Notes: generated by a model not told the origin, from the letters alone. A stretch of 64,000 nucleotides of DNA from Viola odorata (GCA_963691705.1 OY829542.1:46311105-46375104); one strand, 5' to 3'. Counted from the first letter of the stretch, positions 33,330-45,880 are shown. Made by a program: numbers and translations.

Positions 33330-34685
33330 AGGTAGAGTTACAACTTATCACAACCCACAAGGGCTTGTAGATGGTGGTAAGAGGATCGTCCGCAGAGACT
33401 CCTCAGGTGTGTAGTTTTCGATTAACTTCCTCGTCCCTGGATTTGTTGGTTTGATTTTGGAACTAAAAGTAAAAGCGTAACAATTAAACAGTAAAATAAG
33501 CTTGGTCAAGGTAAAATAGTAGTGTTAGAAATTCAAGGGATGGAGATTCTCGATAAGGACACTTGGTGAGCTACATTCCTTGTGATTTGATCATCGGTTC
33601 AGGGATGTTTACCTTTATTTCATAGTACCGCTATAGAGTGCAAGGACTCTTATACGTTCGTACTTCCCTCCCCTTCTAATTCCCTGGCAGGTACTCCCTA
33701 CTAGACAATCCTAACCAAATAGCACATTGCTGGCTAAAGGGTTTACTATTTTGGTTGATGGTATGAATTGATTGAAAGGTAGCACAATACCAAACTCAAG
33801 CAACCTCACAGTTGAGGCCTTAGGTTTTCAAGCTGGTCTGAGTTATACGATTTATTTCTATAATCTACTCGAGACTAGTTGTCTACTTGGCCTATCCGGT
33901 TTCGCTCGTCTCCTTCAATGTTGACTGCAACTTTCAAGTTATAAAACGAGAGTGATCAGTTCTAGGTTTAAACAATAAAGTGGTTTTATAAACTCAGTAA
34001 ATAAAACAGTTATGAAAGATAAAGACTATTAAGAATAGTTAGACCTCACAAACCATAGGAACGCAGCTCAGTAAGCCCTTACCAATAACGAATATCTAGC
34101 CGGACATGCTCATGGATGAAAATAAAATGATTGATTGCATAAAAGAAATTAAATCCGTCAATCTAAAACTGAAATGTGCAGAGCAAAATTGTCTACAATT
34201 CGAGAGTGTGAAATAGGAAAAGAGAGCCCCCTTCAAAAAGGGTTTCTAGCAGCTTATAAGCTTCACTGCTTCCTAGTCCTACTCTAGCTCTTTCAAAAAT
34301 AAAAGATAAGGATAAAATTCAAACTAAAGATAAAGATAATTATTTTCAAAGATTAAAATGTTGTTCAAGAGGGAGATCCAGTTAAGGATTTTTGCTGATA
34401 ATCTTCAACATAGTTGATCCCTTTAATCTCGTTCTCTGGTTTCATCACCACCTCATGCCCTTGCTTTGCCCAACTTCTTCTGATGCAGCCTATCTTTATC
34501 GCTTCTGTCTTGGCCAAGTCTGCGGCCAAGACAGTTTTCAATTTGTGCTCCGTAGTAGATGTCTTCCTTCTTATCAACCTCCAAATGATTTCTGCAAAAG
34601 TAGGAGGAATCTATGAAAATCAATAGTTTTACTGCCCAAATTACAAGTAATTAGACAGTAAAAGTATAAGGAATTAATGCTCAAT
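33330..34685. other. Unassigned repeat-like sequence
   Basis: It begins where the gag frame stops matching. No protein domain or terminal structure was recognised. One minus-strand frame of 70 codons (34365-34577) has no known relative that I can name. It may be another inserted element: GAGAATCAA occurs twice close together at its left edge (33292 and 33322), but I could not find a matching right edge. Confidence 0.35.
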
Positions 34686-35979
34686 CACCGGTATATGTAG
34701 CTCTGTGTCGCACCCCCTTTTTCGTTGAAAACGAGTTTAGGTTCAGGACGGATGCGGAGCATAGATGGATGCCTCGCATAATGCAAATGAAGTTGCCACC
34801 CTATTTATTTTCTAGGTTTAGGGAACCTAAGAGTCATGGCATAAAAAAAATAAAAACTAAGGCACATGTGGTCTAAACCTAAGAACGAAGGTTCAAGGTC
34901 GTATTATGGACTCGGGAAGGTGTTAGGCCCCCGAGTCACATCCTTAAAAAGGTTACCGGTTATAAAGTTGAGAGGTGTTACTATGTTTAATTTTTGACAC
35001 AAAAATAAATAATCGCAGCATGTCAACCAATCCCGCGCACGGAAACGGGCCACTTTTCAATCATTTACAAAGGTAAACGTAGAGCGTCAACCGAAATCCT
35101 ATTACGAAAATTAGGCCACTTTCCGATTATTTTTAACACGAAAAATGAATAAACCATCGAAGCATGTCAACCAATCCCGCGCACGGAAACGGGCCACTTT
35201 CAAATCATTTACAAGGTAAACGGTCGTAGAGCGTCAACCGAAATCCTGTTACAAAAATTGGGCCACTTTCCGATTATTCAAACATTTTTCACAAGTGACT
35301 TGGGTCTTCAAAGGTGATGTTACATCTTTGCATTTTTCATTGGGATATTGTTATTTCCGATCGTGACCGAAGGACGGGGTTACCGTTTGTTCGTATGCTA
35401 GAGCGAACGTTCCCCCCTTTTTATCATCGGGCCATGCATGATTACTTAATTACTACGTGGTCCTATCATGGATAAAACTAACATAATACCGATTTAATGA
35501 ATGCATATAACCGTGTGGGATCGAAGTCACCATGCTCATGTATCAATGCATAACAATTAATTTCAAGGCATGAAAAGCGAGTCTTTTAAACAAGTTGTGC
35601 ATGTGGGCATTTTCAGCGATTTTTTAAAAGTCATGCATACGAACGTACGAGTTCTAGTTTAATATTTCTAAATAAACAAGCATACGAATAATATTTGCGA
35701 AAAATATTGAATAAAATAAAAGGGGTAGAAAGCGTACTTGCGTTGCGTGAACTGAAATTTTACCCTACAAAGTGAGAGTGTTAGTAACAATTTGAAAAAA
35801 ATAATAAATAATAAAAGTACATACGAACATTTAATTAATTTATAACAAGCAAGCAATTAATTAAATACACATGGCATATGGATAATTTATGATAATTAGT
35901 CACGACACAAATTACGAAAATAGCATACAAATATTTCATACGATTTAAAACATGGCATGATTGTAAAAAAGAGCATACG

Positions 35980-36215
35980 AGCAATTAATTTAAATACGGC
36001 ATACGAGTTATTAATTAAATATGGCATACGAGTTATTAATTTAAAAACGGCATACGAGCATTAATTTAATATGGCATACGAGTTATTAATTTAAATACGA
36101 CATACGAGTTATTAATTTAAATACGGCATACGAGCATTAATTTAATATGGCATACGAGTTATTAATTTAAATACGGCATACGAGCATTAATTTAAATACG
36201 GCATACGAGCGTATT
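35980..36215 (-). repeat. Tandem repeat of about 28 bp inside the solo LTR
   Basis: Units of GGCATACGAG followed by TTATTAATTTAAATAC or CATTAATTTAATAT repeat about eight times. They occupy the place corresponding to the 53/138-bp repeats of the LTR at 2917-6708, with which they share only GCATACGA-like words. Confidence 0.85.
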
Positions 36216-36854
36216 GTTAAATAAACACGAAAATGAAACGAACGAACAATTGACGAAGTTTAGATAGGCTGGGCCCATGCATGCTGAAATTTAAAAAAAA
36301 TGGGGACAGATGGGCTTGGCCAAGCCAAAGCCCATCACTTAAAAAAAAGAAAGCAAACGGGCTTAGCTAAGCCAAGGCCCGTCATCTTTCCTTTCTTCTT
36401 TCCCGCGCCCAGCCCAGCCAACTTCATCTTCTTCCTTACGTCGCCGGCGCCATGGTTGGCGACCAAGGAAGCTTCAATCTGGCCAAATGGCCGAATTTCT
36501 ATCCCCAAACACAGCCCCAATAATTCCCTCTACCCCACAGTGACAAAACCCAGCAAAAACAGTGAACTAATAATAAGGATTTTAAGAGGAAGAAGCTTGC
36601 GTTTTTGGCATGAAAAATGAGCAATTAATTGACCGAAGCAGCATGCGTTCAAATTGAAGCAAGAACAGCAAATATGACTCGAAAATAAAGCATTTAAAGC
36701 AAGTTTAAGCAATTGATTGAGTTAATAAGTGCACAAACGAATATTGATTGAAAACTAGAGAAAAATACTTACAGTGCTTGCTTTCTTCGTTTTGAATGGC
36801 GGTTAGGGGTTGAGAGTGCGTCAACTCGTGAGTTTTAAGGGTGAAGAGCAAGGC

Positions 36855-36862
36855 TATTTATA
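36855..36862 (-). promoter_or_regulatory. TATA box of the reverse solo LTR
   Basis: TATAAATA on the minus strand, in the same relative position as in the other two LTRs of this family. Confidence 0.6.
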
Positions 36863-37189
36863 GGCAAGAGCTCGGAGGAGTATGTGGTGAATTTGATGTG
36901 CATGGTCGTGGGCGCGGGCTTCAACGGCGAGTGGTTTGGGCAGTCCGGGGTGGTGAGCAAGTCTTGTGTTCTATGGCTGGGAAGAAAGGGAAGCTTTTAC
37001 TGATTGGAAAGGAAGCGACTGGTGGCAAACGTGAATAGGGGTGTACAAGAACCGGCCTTTTTTTGACCCGGACCGGCCCGGCCCGGGGTTTTTTTTTTTT
37101 TTTTTACCCGGACCGGAACTTCCGGTTCGGTCCGGTTCTCCACCCCTCTAAATCCGGGAACCGGCCCGGAGAACCGGTAGAACCGGAAG

Positions 37190-37221
<32 letters not shown>

Positions 37222-37239
37222 AATAAATATATATATATA

Positions 37240-37281
<42 letters not shown>

Positions 37282-37292
37282 ATAATATCAAA

Positions 37293-37367
37293 GTTTCCAT
37301 TTGGTTCAATGGTTAACTCATCACCTATTGTATTAAAGGTGAGAGGTTCAAATCCTCTTGGCTCCCA
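37293..37367 (+). other. tRNA-like segment in the small hAT element, copy 1
   Basis: TGGTTCAATGG (37302-37312) fits a Pol III A box and GGTTCAAATCC (37345-37355) fits the B box exactly. Around the latter, AGAGG/CCTCT pairs across a seven-base loop TTCAAAT, as in a tRNA T arm. A stem TCACCT/AGGTGA stands where an anticodon arm would be. The acceptor ends do not pair, so it is not a working tRNA gene. Confidence 0.55.
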
Positions 37368-37464
37368 CTTTTTTTTTCTTTGTAAACTTAACTCATTCTC
37401 TTTCTTTTTTCCTTCTAAACTATATTAAAATTTCTCATGTATGTATATATTTTTTCTAGTAATA

Positions 37465-38395
37465 TAATTGTAAACTCAATTAAAAATCCTCATTTTTTTC
37501 TTTTTATTTTTATTTTAAATACAAAAATGTATTAAGGATGTTATATGAACTAAGAAATAAAATTTTAATAGCCATTTATATAGTTAAGATGACATATACT
37601 AGTAATATATTATTGTAAATTGTAATAGGCATATATAGTTAATATGTATAAAGTAAGACCATTAATTATTAATAATATAATTATTAATTATTATCAATTG
37701 TCATAAAATTAAAATTTACTAATTGTTTAGAGTTTTATGCTTTTAATTTAAATTGTGTTAATGTTTAAATTACTAATGTATTATGCATTTTTTCTTTTCT
37801 TCTTTTAAACTCAATTAAAAGTCCTCATTTTTTTCTTTTTATTTGTTATTTTAAATATAAAATTTTATTAAGGATGTTATATGAACTAAGAAATAAAATT
37901 TTAATAGCCATTTATATAGTTAAGATGACACATACTAATAATATATTATTGTAAATTATAATAGCCATTTATATAGTTAATATGTATAAAGTAAGACCAT
38001 TAATTATTAATAATATTGTTATTAATTATTATCAATTGTCATAAAATTAAAATTTACTAATTGTTTAGAGTTTTATGCTTTAATTTAAATTGTATTAATG
38101 TTTAAATTACTAATGTATAATGCATTTTTCCTTTTTTTCTTTTAAACTCAATTAAAAGTCCTCATTTTTTTTCTTTTTATTTGTTATTTTAAATACAAAA
38201 TTTTCCTAAAGATGTTATATGACCTAAGAAATAAAATTTTAATAGCCATTTATATAGTTAAGATGACACATACTAGTAATATATAGTTGTAAATTGTAAT
38301 AGCCATTTATATAGTTAATATGTATAAAATAAGACCATTAATTATTAATAATATAGCTATTAATTATTATCAATAAATAATTAAGGTTCCAATTC
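37465..38395 (+). repeat. Three direct repeats of about 336 bp
   Basis: AAACTCAATTAAAAGTCCTC begins units near 37471, 37805 and 38143, each followed by the same AT-rich sequence (GGATGTTATATGA, TAGCCATTTATATAGTTAAG, AGACCATTAATTATTAATAA). The copies differ by only a few percent, so the triplication is young. It makes up more than half of the small hAT element. Confidence 0.9.
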
Positions 38396-38458
38396 TCCAA
38401 CCTTTAAAATCCGGGAACTGGTAGAACCGAATATATATATATGCACAATGATATCAAA

Positions 38459-38533
38459 GTTTCCATTTGGTTTAATGGTTAACACCTCACCTACTATATT
38501 AAAGGGGAGAGGTTCAAATCCTCTTGGCTCCCA
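38459..38533 (+). other. tRNA-like segment in the small hAT element, copy 2
   Basis: Close to copy 1: A-box-like TGGTTTAATGG at 38468-38478 and B box GGTTCAAATCC at 38511-38521 within the same T-arm-like hairpin. It lies at the other side of the triplicated block, in the same orientation. Confidence 0.55.
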
Positions 38534-39569
38534 CTTTCTTTTTTCCTTCTAAACTTAACTCCTCCTCATAAAAAATAAAAAAAATACAAAAAAGAATTCC
38601 GGGTCAGAACTGGAACCGGTCCGACCCGGAAAATTCAGAACCGGTCCGGTCCGGTTCTGTCCTGGCCCAGAACTGGTAATTCCAGTTCGGTCCGGTTCTA
38701 GCCCAAGAACCGGCCCGTGTACACCCCTAAACGTGAAGGAGAAGGGGCATTAAATTCATGAAGAAAAGAGGGGTACGTGATGATGAAAATGATTTAATGT
38801 GATTGGAATGCTTAAGGGAGAAGGAGAGTCGTTGATCTTGCATAAAGAGGAGTCCAAGATGATGATCAACAGCTGTGATGATGCTGCAATTTTATGCATT
38901 AATGCATATTAATTGTGGCACGAACGAGATATTTTCGGTTCGATCTACGGACTCGCTCGAACTGAAAATAAATTCGAACCGAAAAGACTAAAAGTGCAGA
39001 AAAATAAGACGAAATAAATAGTATACATCAAATAGAAAGTTCGATTTAAAGCATTTATTTTCTCGTTTGAAAGTGTCAAACGTTCGGACGCAAAATAAAT
39101 ATCTTTACGACAAAAATTGAACGAAACCAAACTATATGACGTGAAAGAAAAAAATAGTACGTAATTGTCAATTAAAGAAATAAAGTATTCGATCTACGGT
39201 CCGAGAAAAATCGCTCGGGCCCGATAGAGGGTCGAGCGAAAAGACAGTTAAAAAATGAAAAAAATAAAAAGGCACGAAATGACACGGAATATTAAACAAA
39301 CTATCCTAGGACCAAGAATCGACAGAAATTTGACCTAGATGAGCTATTAAATGTGATAAGCGTAAAAAATACGTAAATTTACGACGTAAACCGAGAATAC
39401 GATTTACTCAAAAAATGAGAAAAATACAAAAAATTAGAAAGACGTGAAATGTTAAAACAAATAGCCTATGATCAAAAATCGATTGAAATTTGACTTAAAC
39501 GGGCTATTAGACGTAATAGGTAATAAAAAAAAAAAGGTTGTGACGTAAGTCAAAATTTGGGTAGCAATA

Positions 39570-40150
39570 CCTTGGTTATTGTGGAGAACATATACTGGGA
39601 GGTACATATATCAGGACCTCCTCGTTGGTGATGAATGGTCATAACTGCCCTCATCTCTACCCAACTACCTCGGCCTTCCCGATAGTTCTCCCTCACTAAT
39701 TATTTTCATCATGCTTAATGACTTGATCGTCAGAGCTTCTACGCTAGAGACCCCCTCTGGCGCATTGCAAGTGGCATAGGAGCGGCGGGAAGGTCATATC
39801 AACACGCCGATCTACAACACATTCCTCACCACCGATCGAGGATTATCAAATTACACGTGTCCATGGTGACCTACATGGCGAGGTTATAAATATTCCCCTA
39901 TCACCTCTTCCTACACAAGCATATGTATACACGCATACATGTACTGAAACGTTATCCATATACCTTGTCCTTCCCGATAGTTCTCCCTCACTAATTATCT
40001 TCATCATGCTTACTGACTTGATCGTCGAAGCTTCTATACTGGAAACCCTCTCCAGCGCTTTGCAGGTGGCTTAGGAATGACAATACTATCCACATCAGCA
40101 CGCCGAATTACAGAACAATCCTCACCCCACATCGAGGATTATCAGATAGA
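39570..40150 (+). mobile_element. LTR fragment of a Tat-type element with an internal duplication
   Basis: It continues the 94-bp repeat (39570-39651), then shows typical Tat LTR sequence in plus orientation: TATAAATA near 39885 and the R/U5 phrase TTACTGACTTGATCGTCGAAG followed by CGCTTTGCAGGTGG. A block of about 175 bp containing that phrase occurs twice (39676-39850 and 39971-40146, offset 295). No primer binding site follows, so this would be a 3' LTR of a plus-strand element or a truncated piece. This orientation is opposite to the gag at 31836-33310. Confidence 0.7.
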
Positions 40151-41959
40151 ATTTAAACAAGAAACTAATCTCAGTTAAGAGGAAATTCGAATAGAAAAGA
40201 AGAATGAAGCGAAAGTACACTCTGATCAATCTCAACGGCAGAACATATACATACAAACGCAAATCTATTCCTGACAAAAAAATATACGAAGGATTCGGCC
40301 TACAGGCTACAGGTATACGTACGTAGCATTAATTAATAGTGGCAAATTTTGGGCACCACATAATCAAAGTGGGACGAATAGTGCAGGGTAGTAGCACACT
40401 TACGGTTATGGGTACACCGTACACCTACGGAGGTGTTGTATGTCTGGGAAAAACAATTGGGTGTATATATGCAGAGTTATTATTTCGGGTGTGCGAATCG
40501 AAATCTCATATCGAAAAAATAAGATAAATAAAAAGTTATATAAGTATAAGGAGAGTTGATTATCTTCTAATAAAATAAAATATTTTAGAAAATTCGTAGA
40601 AGTTGGGATTCAAAGAGGACAAATTATATCAGTATTTTGATTTTCAATTTAAAATTAGTAATTTTAATTATAATAATTTAAACTAAAATATGGTGTTATA
40701 AGTTTATAACTCAATTTTAGATTCTTATTTGTAGTAAATATATACGAACTAAATATAGTAGTAATTTTATTAATGAAAGTATGAGTGGTTATACCATTTT
40801 AATTCTCATTATCATTCCTATAATTAAAGTTTTATATCAAAATAAAATATTAATTAATATATAAAAATGTATATTTTGTATGAAAATAACAATCAATAAA
40901 GTAATGTGTATATACACCTTTCCTTTCCAAAAAAAAATGTATATATAGTTTTATTGTTGGTTGTTTAACGAAAGTATTAGTATAGGGATTCAAATTTAGG
41001 TTTGAATTTCATTTCCGTTTATAAAAAAATTTCTTTTATAAAATTTTTGTATTAAAAATATATATATTATATTTTTTGGTACATTATATTATTAATGCTA
41101 TTAGTGTTTTGTTTTATAGTTATTTTAGGCTTTAGTGTGAGCTAAGTTTGAATTTCCTTTATATGTTTTTTTCTATATTTAATATTTATTTCAACTTATT
41201 GAATAAAACAAATTACAATTACAATAAGCATAAAAGGGTTTTGTCTTCTACCCAAATACTAAAAAACAACTTTAACTTTTCTTTCAAGAAAAAGTTTGTC
41301 TTTTTCCTCCCAATGTGACTTTGCCTTTCCTTCATCCAAACGTGGTGTAATTAATTATTGGAAGATATATATTAAGCAGTGAATTTACATAAAATAAAAT
41401 TCCCACTTCAGCACCAAAGCCACCAAGCAATGATTGAAAACAGGATTACGTCTCAATTGGATTTTGATTACTAATAAATCATGCTAACAAAAAGGAAGAT
41501 CCACTTCTTTTCCTTTGTTTCTTGCATGCTCGTAAATTTCCCAATATTAAACCCAAATTAGGGGAAAACCTATGATCAGTATTTTTTGTTTTTTTACACG
41601 TATCAATATATTGATGGTGGTTAAATGGTAATTTAGATCTCAAGTTTGAGTTTAGAGAATGAAAAAATTATGTTAGAAAAGTCACTCACTTTAAGATTCA
41701 ATAATACTCAAACGACACTAATTTCCTACTAAAATAATAGAAAATTGAATAAAATATACTTATTTATTTAAGTGGTGACCCACCACTCCCACTACTATAT
41801 TTATAGCCTTCCCCCACTACAAGAAATAGCTCTAAAAAGCCACAAGCAATTATTTTAAAGTAGCCAATTATCAAGAAATTAACTCGATCTTGATTACATA
41901 AAATGATTACAATTAAAATTAGACAAGGAAACATGATGATGATCTAACTCCATTTTCAT
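40151..41959. other. Intergenic, very AT-rich
   Basis: No gene recognised; short frames (for example 40339-40527) show no family signature. Confidence 0.5.
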
Positions 41960-42199
41960 ATTGCATGTAGGGGTGCAAGAAAATCGGACCAAACTAAAAA
42001 CTGAACCGAAACTGGAAAAATTTGATTCGAACCGGTCCGAACTGTAACTTTTTGGTTCTGTCTGGTTCTATCCCACTAGAACCGAAAATTTTCGGTTCGA
42101 TCCGGGTCTCTCGAATATAAAACCCATAAATCAAATCGTAGAACCATTTGAACCTGAAATTTATATATATGTATTAATTATGAATATTTAGTTTTGTTT

Positions 42200-42285
42200 C
42201 AGTGGTATGTTTTGTTTTGTTTTAGTGGTTAAATTTTTGATTTTCTTTCTAAAAGGAAGGGGTTTGAATCCCCTTCCCCTCAAAA
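42200..42285 (+). other. tRNA-like segment near the left end of the large hAT element
   Basis: GTTTTAGTGGTTAAA is A-box-like; GGTTTGAATCC at 42261-42271 fits the B box with one change. The hairpin AAGGGG-TTTGAAT-CCCCTT (42257-42275) has the seven-base T loop. The place, subterminal on the left, matches copy 1 in the small hAT element, while the stem sequence differs in both strands. Confidence 0.5.
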
Positions 42286-42635
42286 TCCTTTTCTTTTTAG
42301 CTTTTTTACATTCCCCTCAAAACTGAAAACTCATTTCTCATTCAGAACAAAAATTGAGTCTTGACCTAGTTTTACATTCTTCTCCATCCCTCTCCACCGT
42401 CGTCACCTCGCAATTTTCAATTAGTCCATCTCGCCGTTTTCATTCTTCTTCATCCCTCTCTGTCGTCGTCACCTCGTCGTTTTCAATTAGTCTGTCTCGT
42501 CTCCGTCGTCACCTCGTCGTTTTCAATTAGTCGTCACCTCACCATTTTCAATTAGTCCGGCTCTCTCAGACTCAGTTAGTCTGTGTCGTCTCCGTCGTCA
42601 CCTCGCTCCTCCGCCACCACAACAACAAAACCACG

Positions 42636-44960
42636 ATGACCACCAACAACGAATCCATCAATGTAAGGATTGGATACCTTTTCAATTCTGTATTTTGCCA
42701 AATTTTTTATTGGATACCTTTTCTTGTTTGTGCTTGTTCGTGTCAATTATTTGATTTTTTCTATGAATGTGATTTGATTTTTGGGAATTTCATGCCGAAA
42801 CTATGCAACCACTACCAGTCATTGTCTTGCTAGCAAGTTTATGTATGATTTTAGGCTTGAATCGTATCATCTTCCTTTGCTTGTGCTTGTGTTTGATGTG
42901 GATGTTACTCTTTTTTTTTTTTTTTTAGATAATGGAGTCGGGGTCTCCTATGATTGGAAGTGGAAGTGCACAACTACAGCCTGTGACTTCATCTACACAA
43001 CAAAGTGAGATACCACCGCAACCAACCGTGGGGGCAGACGAAGTGCAAGGTAGTCAAGAGCCATAAGAAACTGAGGGAAAGAAAAGAAAAGAAAGGTCAT
43101 TCGTGTGGGATCACGTCACGAAGTTTACGACTCGTAATAATAAGATAAAGGTACGATGTATTTTTTGCAAAAAAACTGAGTATAAGTATGATCCTGATAA
43201 TTTGGGCACAACTGCAATTAGGAAGCACTTGTTTAAATGTGAGAAATGGTCATTTTTGAAATCAAAGAAACTCCTGAGTGATGTGTCAAAGGGTCAATCT
43301 CAGTTATATTTTAATCCGAGTAAGGAGATTGTGTTAGCTACATGGAAATTTGACTAGAACATGTGTAGGAAGGCATTGGCATACATGATTATTGTTGATG
43401 AAAATCCTTTTAAAATGTTTGAGGGTAAAGGTTTTAAGTACTTTTGTTCTGTACAGCAACCAAAGTTTGTAATACCTTCACGAGTTACTGTAGCGAAGGA
43501 TTGTTATGAGTTGTTTGTGGAGGAAAGATTGACGCTAAAAAGTAGTATATGATTTAACTGTAGGAAGGTCTGTCTTACTATAGGCACATGGACTTCCAAT
43601 CAAAGGATTAATTATATGTGCCTCATTGCTCATTATATTGACTCAAATTGGAAGTTGCAAAAAAGAATTATAAATTTCTGTCCAATTTCAAGTCATAAAG
43701 GTGAGGTCATTGGTAAACATATTGAGAAATGTTTGTTGGATTGGGGTATTGATAAAGTTTTGACTATAACTGTTGATAATACTAGTTCGAATGATGTTGC
43801 GGTGGGGTATTTGAAAAAAAGAGTCAATTATTAGAAGGGTAGTGTTTTGAATGGGGAGTTTCTACATATGAGGTGTGTTGCACATATAATGAATCTAGTA
43901 GTTAGTGATGGGCTAAAACTTGCTACTCCTTCAATTATTTGAGTCCGAAATGGAGTTAGATATTTGAGGCAATCTCCGATGAGATATGAAAAATTCAAAA
44001 CATGTGTTGTGGAAGAAAGGATAGATAGTGAAGTTTTGTTATGTCTTGATGTGTGCACCCGATGGAATTCGACTTACTTGATGTTAGAAACAACCTTAAA
44101 AGTACAATCTGCTTTTGATAGATATGCGGGGTTGGATTCTAATTTTTTAAGTGAAGTTGGCTAGGATGAAGAACTTGATTATAGAAAGGGGATTCCCAAG
44201 GAAGAAGATTGGGTTCATATCAAGAACATGGTCATATTTTTGAAGTGTTTCTATATGCTTACTTTAAGTGTTTCGGGTACTAAATACACAACTTCTAACA
44301 TTTGTTTGAATAAAGTGAGTGAGGTTGATTTTAGGTTGAAAAACATATGTAACAATGTTGATCTTGAGGTGGCTGGAATGGCATTGCAAATGAAAAAAAA
44401 AAGTTGGAAGGAAACTTAATGCATTGTTTGAAGAGTATGAAAGGGAGAATAGCAACTCCAATGTCAATGCGGTTGTAAGAGCTTCTTCTTCTTTTGATGT
44501 TGAATCAGTGACACTGCCATTAGATTTAGATGATATTAATGGTAATTATAGAACAGGTGCATGTGCCTATGAATATAGGTATCGAAAAGAATTGGCTCAA
44601 CGACAAGGAGGAGGACCAAAAAAATCAGAGTTATATCGTTATCTTGAGGAAGAGATAATAACACATTCAGAATCTTTTGACATTTTGGAGTGGTGGAAGG
44701 TTAACAGTGTTCGATTCCCTACTATCTCATTGATAATACGGGATGTGTTGGCTATTTAGACTTCTACCGTCGTATCAGAATCTGCATTTAGTTGTAGTGG
44801 TCGCGTCCTTGATGATTTTCGAAGCTCTTTGTCTCTAAAAATTATAGAGACGTTGGTTTGCACTGAAGATTGGTTGAGAGCACCAAGTTATGAATATCAT
44901 TGTACGACTAAAGAGACGATCAATGAGGTTGATGAGCTTGAGAAAGGTAATATTTAAGGT
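42636..44960 (+). pseudogene. hAT transposase (BED zinc finger, Ac-like), broken
   Basis: Exon 1 42636-42662 (MTTNNESIN), a 266-bp intron ending in a T-rich tract and AG at 42928, then one long frame. Domains in order: a BED finger near 43105-43260 (VWDHVT, then C-x2-C in VRCIFCKK and an H-x4-C in RKHLFKC), a DNA-binding/linker part, the start of the RNase H-like catalytic fold (LTIGTWTSNQRINYMCLIAHYID near 43570-43630, with an added base run), DNTSSND near 43785, CVAHIMNLVV near 43880, the helical part with CTRWNSTYLML near 44060, and the C-terminal dimerisation region (LDILEWWK-like, SESAFSCSGRVLD) near 44670-44815. In-frame stops occur near 43063, 43354, 43550, 43832, 43940, 44161 and 44758, so no active enzyme can be made. 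The acidic residue of the first catalytic motif reads T-W-T rather than the usual D-x-W, as sequence stands. Confidence 0.85.
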
Positions 44961-45880
44961 TAAATATTTTTAGCTATGAATTGGTTATTTGCTATGTGAA
45001 TGTGATTAATTCTAATTATCTGTAAATGGCAGCCTTCGCGGACATTAAATTTGCAATTTTAGTGATTGTTGCTACTCGATTTTTAATTTTTTGTCACAAG
45101 TTTTTCGCATTTTTATCGTCAAACTTTCTAAAATCATATTTCTGCTTATTTTCGTACATCTGTCATTTATTTTTCTGCCTCGCATCATTTAAATTTTATT
45201 CTGTGTCTTTCGTACATTTTTATCATTTTTTCGATTTGAATTCATATCGATTCCGAGTAAAAATTCTCGAAACCAATGATCGAACATTTTCGTTCATTAG
45301 TTATTTATTTTTTATTATTATTTTGATTCACGTCATTTCATTTTATTTCACTTAATTTATATTTTAGCAATTTTCACGTTTGAACTTTTATCGCTTACGA
45401 GCGAATTTTTATCGAACTATATAGCAAACTTTTCGTCACTTACTGTGTACTAATTACTTTATTTTATTTTTGTTCTATGTTTTAACAATTTCAGTTCGAG
45501 TTTTTATTTATTTTCAGGCGAGATTGCTCGTACGGTCATACCATCAGCTCGAACAAAATAAATGAAAAAGGAAATCAAAGGTTCATCACAGCCGTTGATC
45601 TAGTTGACCAAGGAAGTCAAACCAGATCAAACGGCTTGTATAATTACCACGTCATTAGGCCATCTTCTTCACCTGGTTCATGCACAAACCAGAGAACGAG
45701 CTCGTCCTCATCTCCTCGTGATCAAATCACTCCTCGATCGTCATCCCAACGCACGCGTTCGTCATCAACCTCTCGTCATCAATCTCTTGTCATCATCATT
45801 GTGCTTCCTCACGCTCCCGTGCCTCCAAGACAGCCCCGATCACGCGCAGCAACTGCTCCAAATCCACTCGCGTTCGCGCC

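Larger units (their letters stand above)
37036..38729. mobile_element. Non-autonomous hAT element (1.7 kb)
   Basis: Starts TAGGGGTGTACAAGAACCGG and ends with the inverted form (GGCCCGTGTACACCCCTA). A perfect 8-bp direct repeat AACGTGAA flanks it (37028-37035 and 38730-38737), the hallmark of hAT elements. Subterminal sequence is made of many GGACCGG/CCGGTTC words in both orientations, as is common for transposase binding in hAT ends. There is no transposase. The interior holds a TA microsatellite (37188-37277), three direct repeats of about 336 bp, and two tRNA-like segments near the two ends. It is younger than the solo LTR that it interrupts. Confidence 0.9.
34706..39569 (-). mobile_element. 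Solo LTR of an Ogre/Tat-type element, reverse orientation
   Basis: It begins TGTCGCACCCCC and ends GGGTAGCAATA, the reverse complement of the ends of the LTR at 2917-6708. The shared internal landmarks occur in reverse order: ACACCTTCCCGAGT block near 34915, ACAAAGTGAGAGTG near 35767, a tandem repeat block near 36000-36215, and a TATA box at 36855. No internal retrotransposon sequence is attached at either side. The flanks join to reconstitute the 94-bp repeat seen uninterrupted at 27158-27251; the 5-bp site CCTTG is present once there and appears here as CTCTG (34701-34705) and CCTTG (39570-39574). It therefore inserted as a whole element and recombined to a solo LTR. Without the hAT insertion it is about 3.17 kb. 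Confidence 0.85.

Noticed and set aside
37293..37367. Functional tRNA gene
   Set aside because: A and B boxes and a T-arm-like hairpin are present, but acceptor strands do not pair and no standard anticodon arm can be drawn.
37063..37428. 121-codon open frame with long YI repeats
   Set aside because: Generated by the TA microsatellite inside the small hAT element.
40339..40527. 62-codon open frame
   Set aside because: Too short, no signature, no flanking gene structure.
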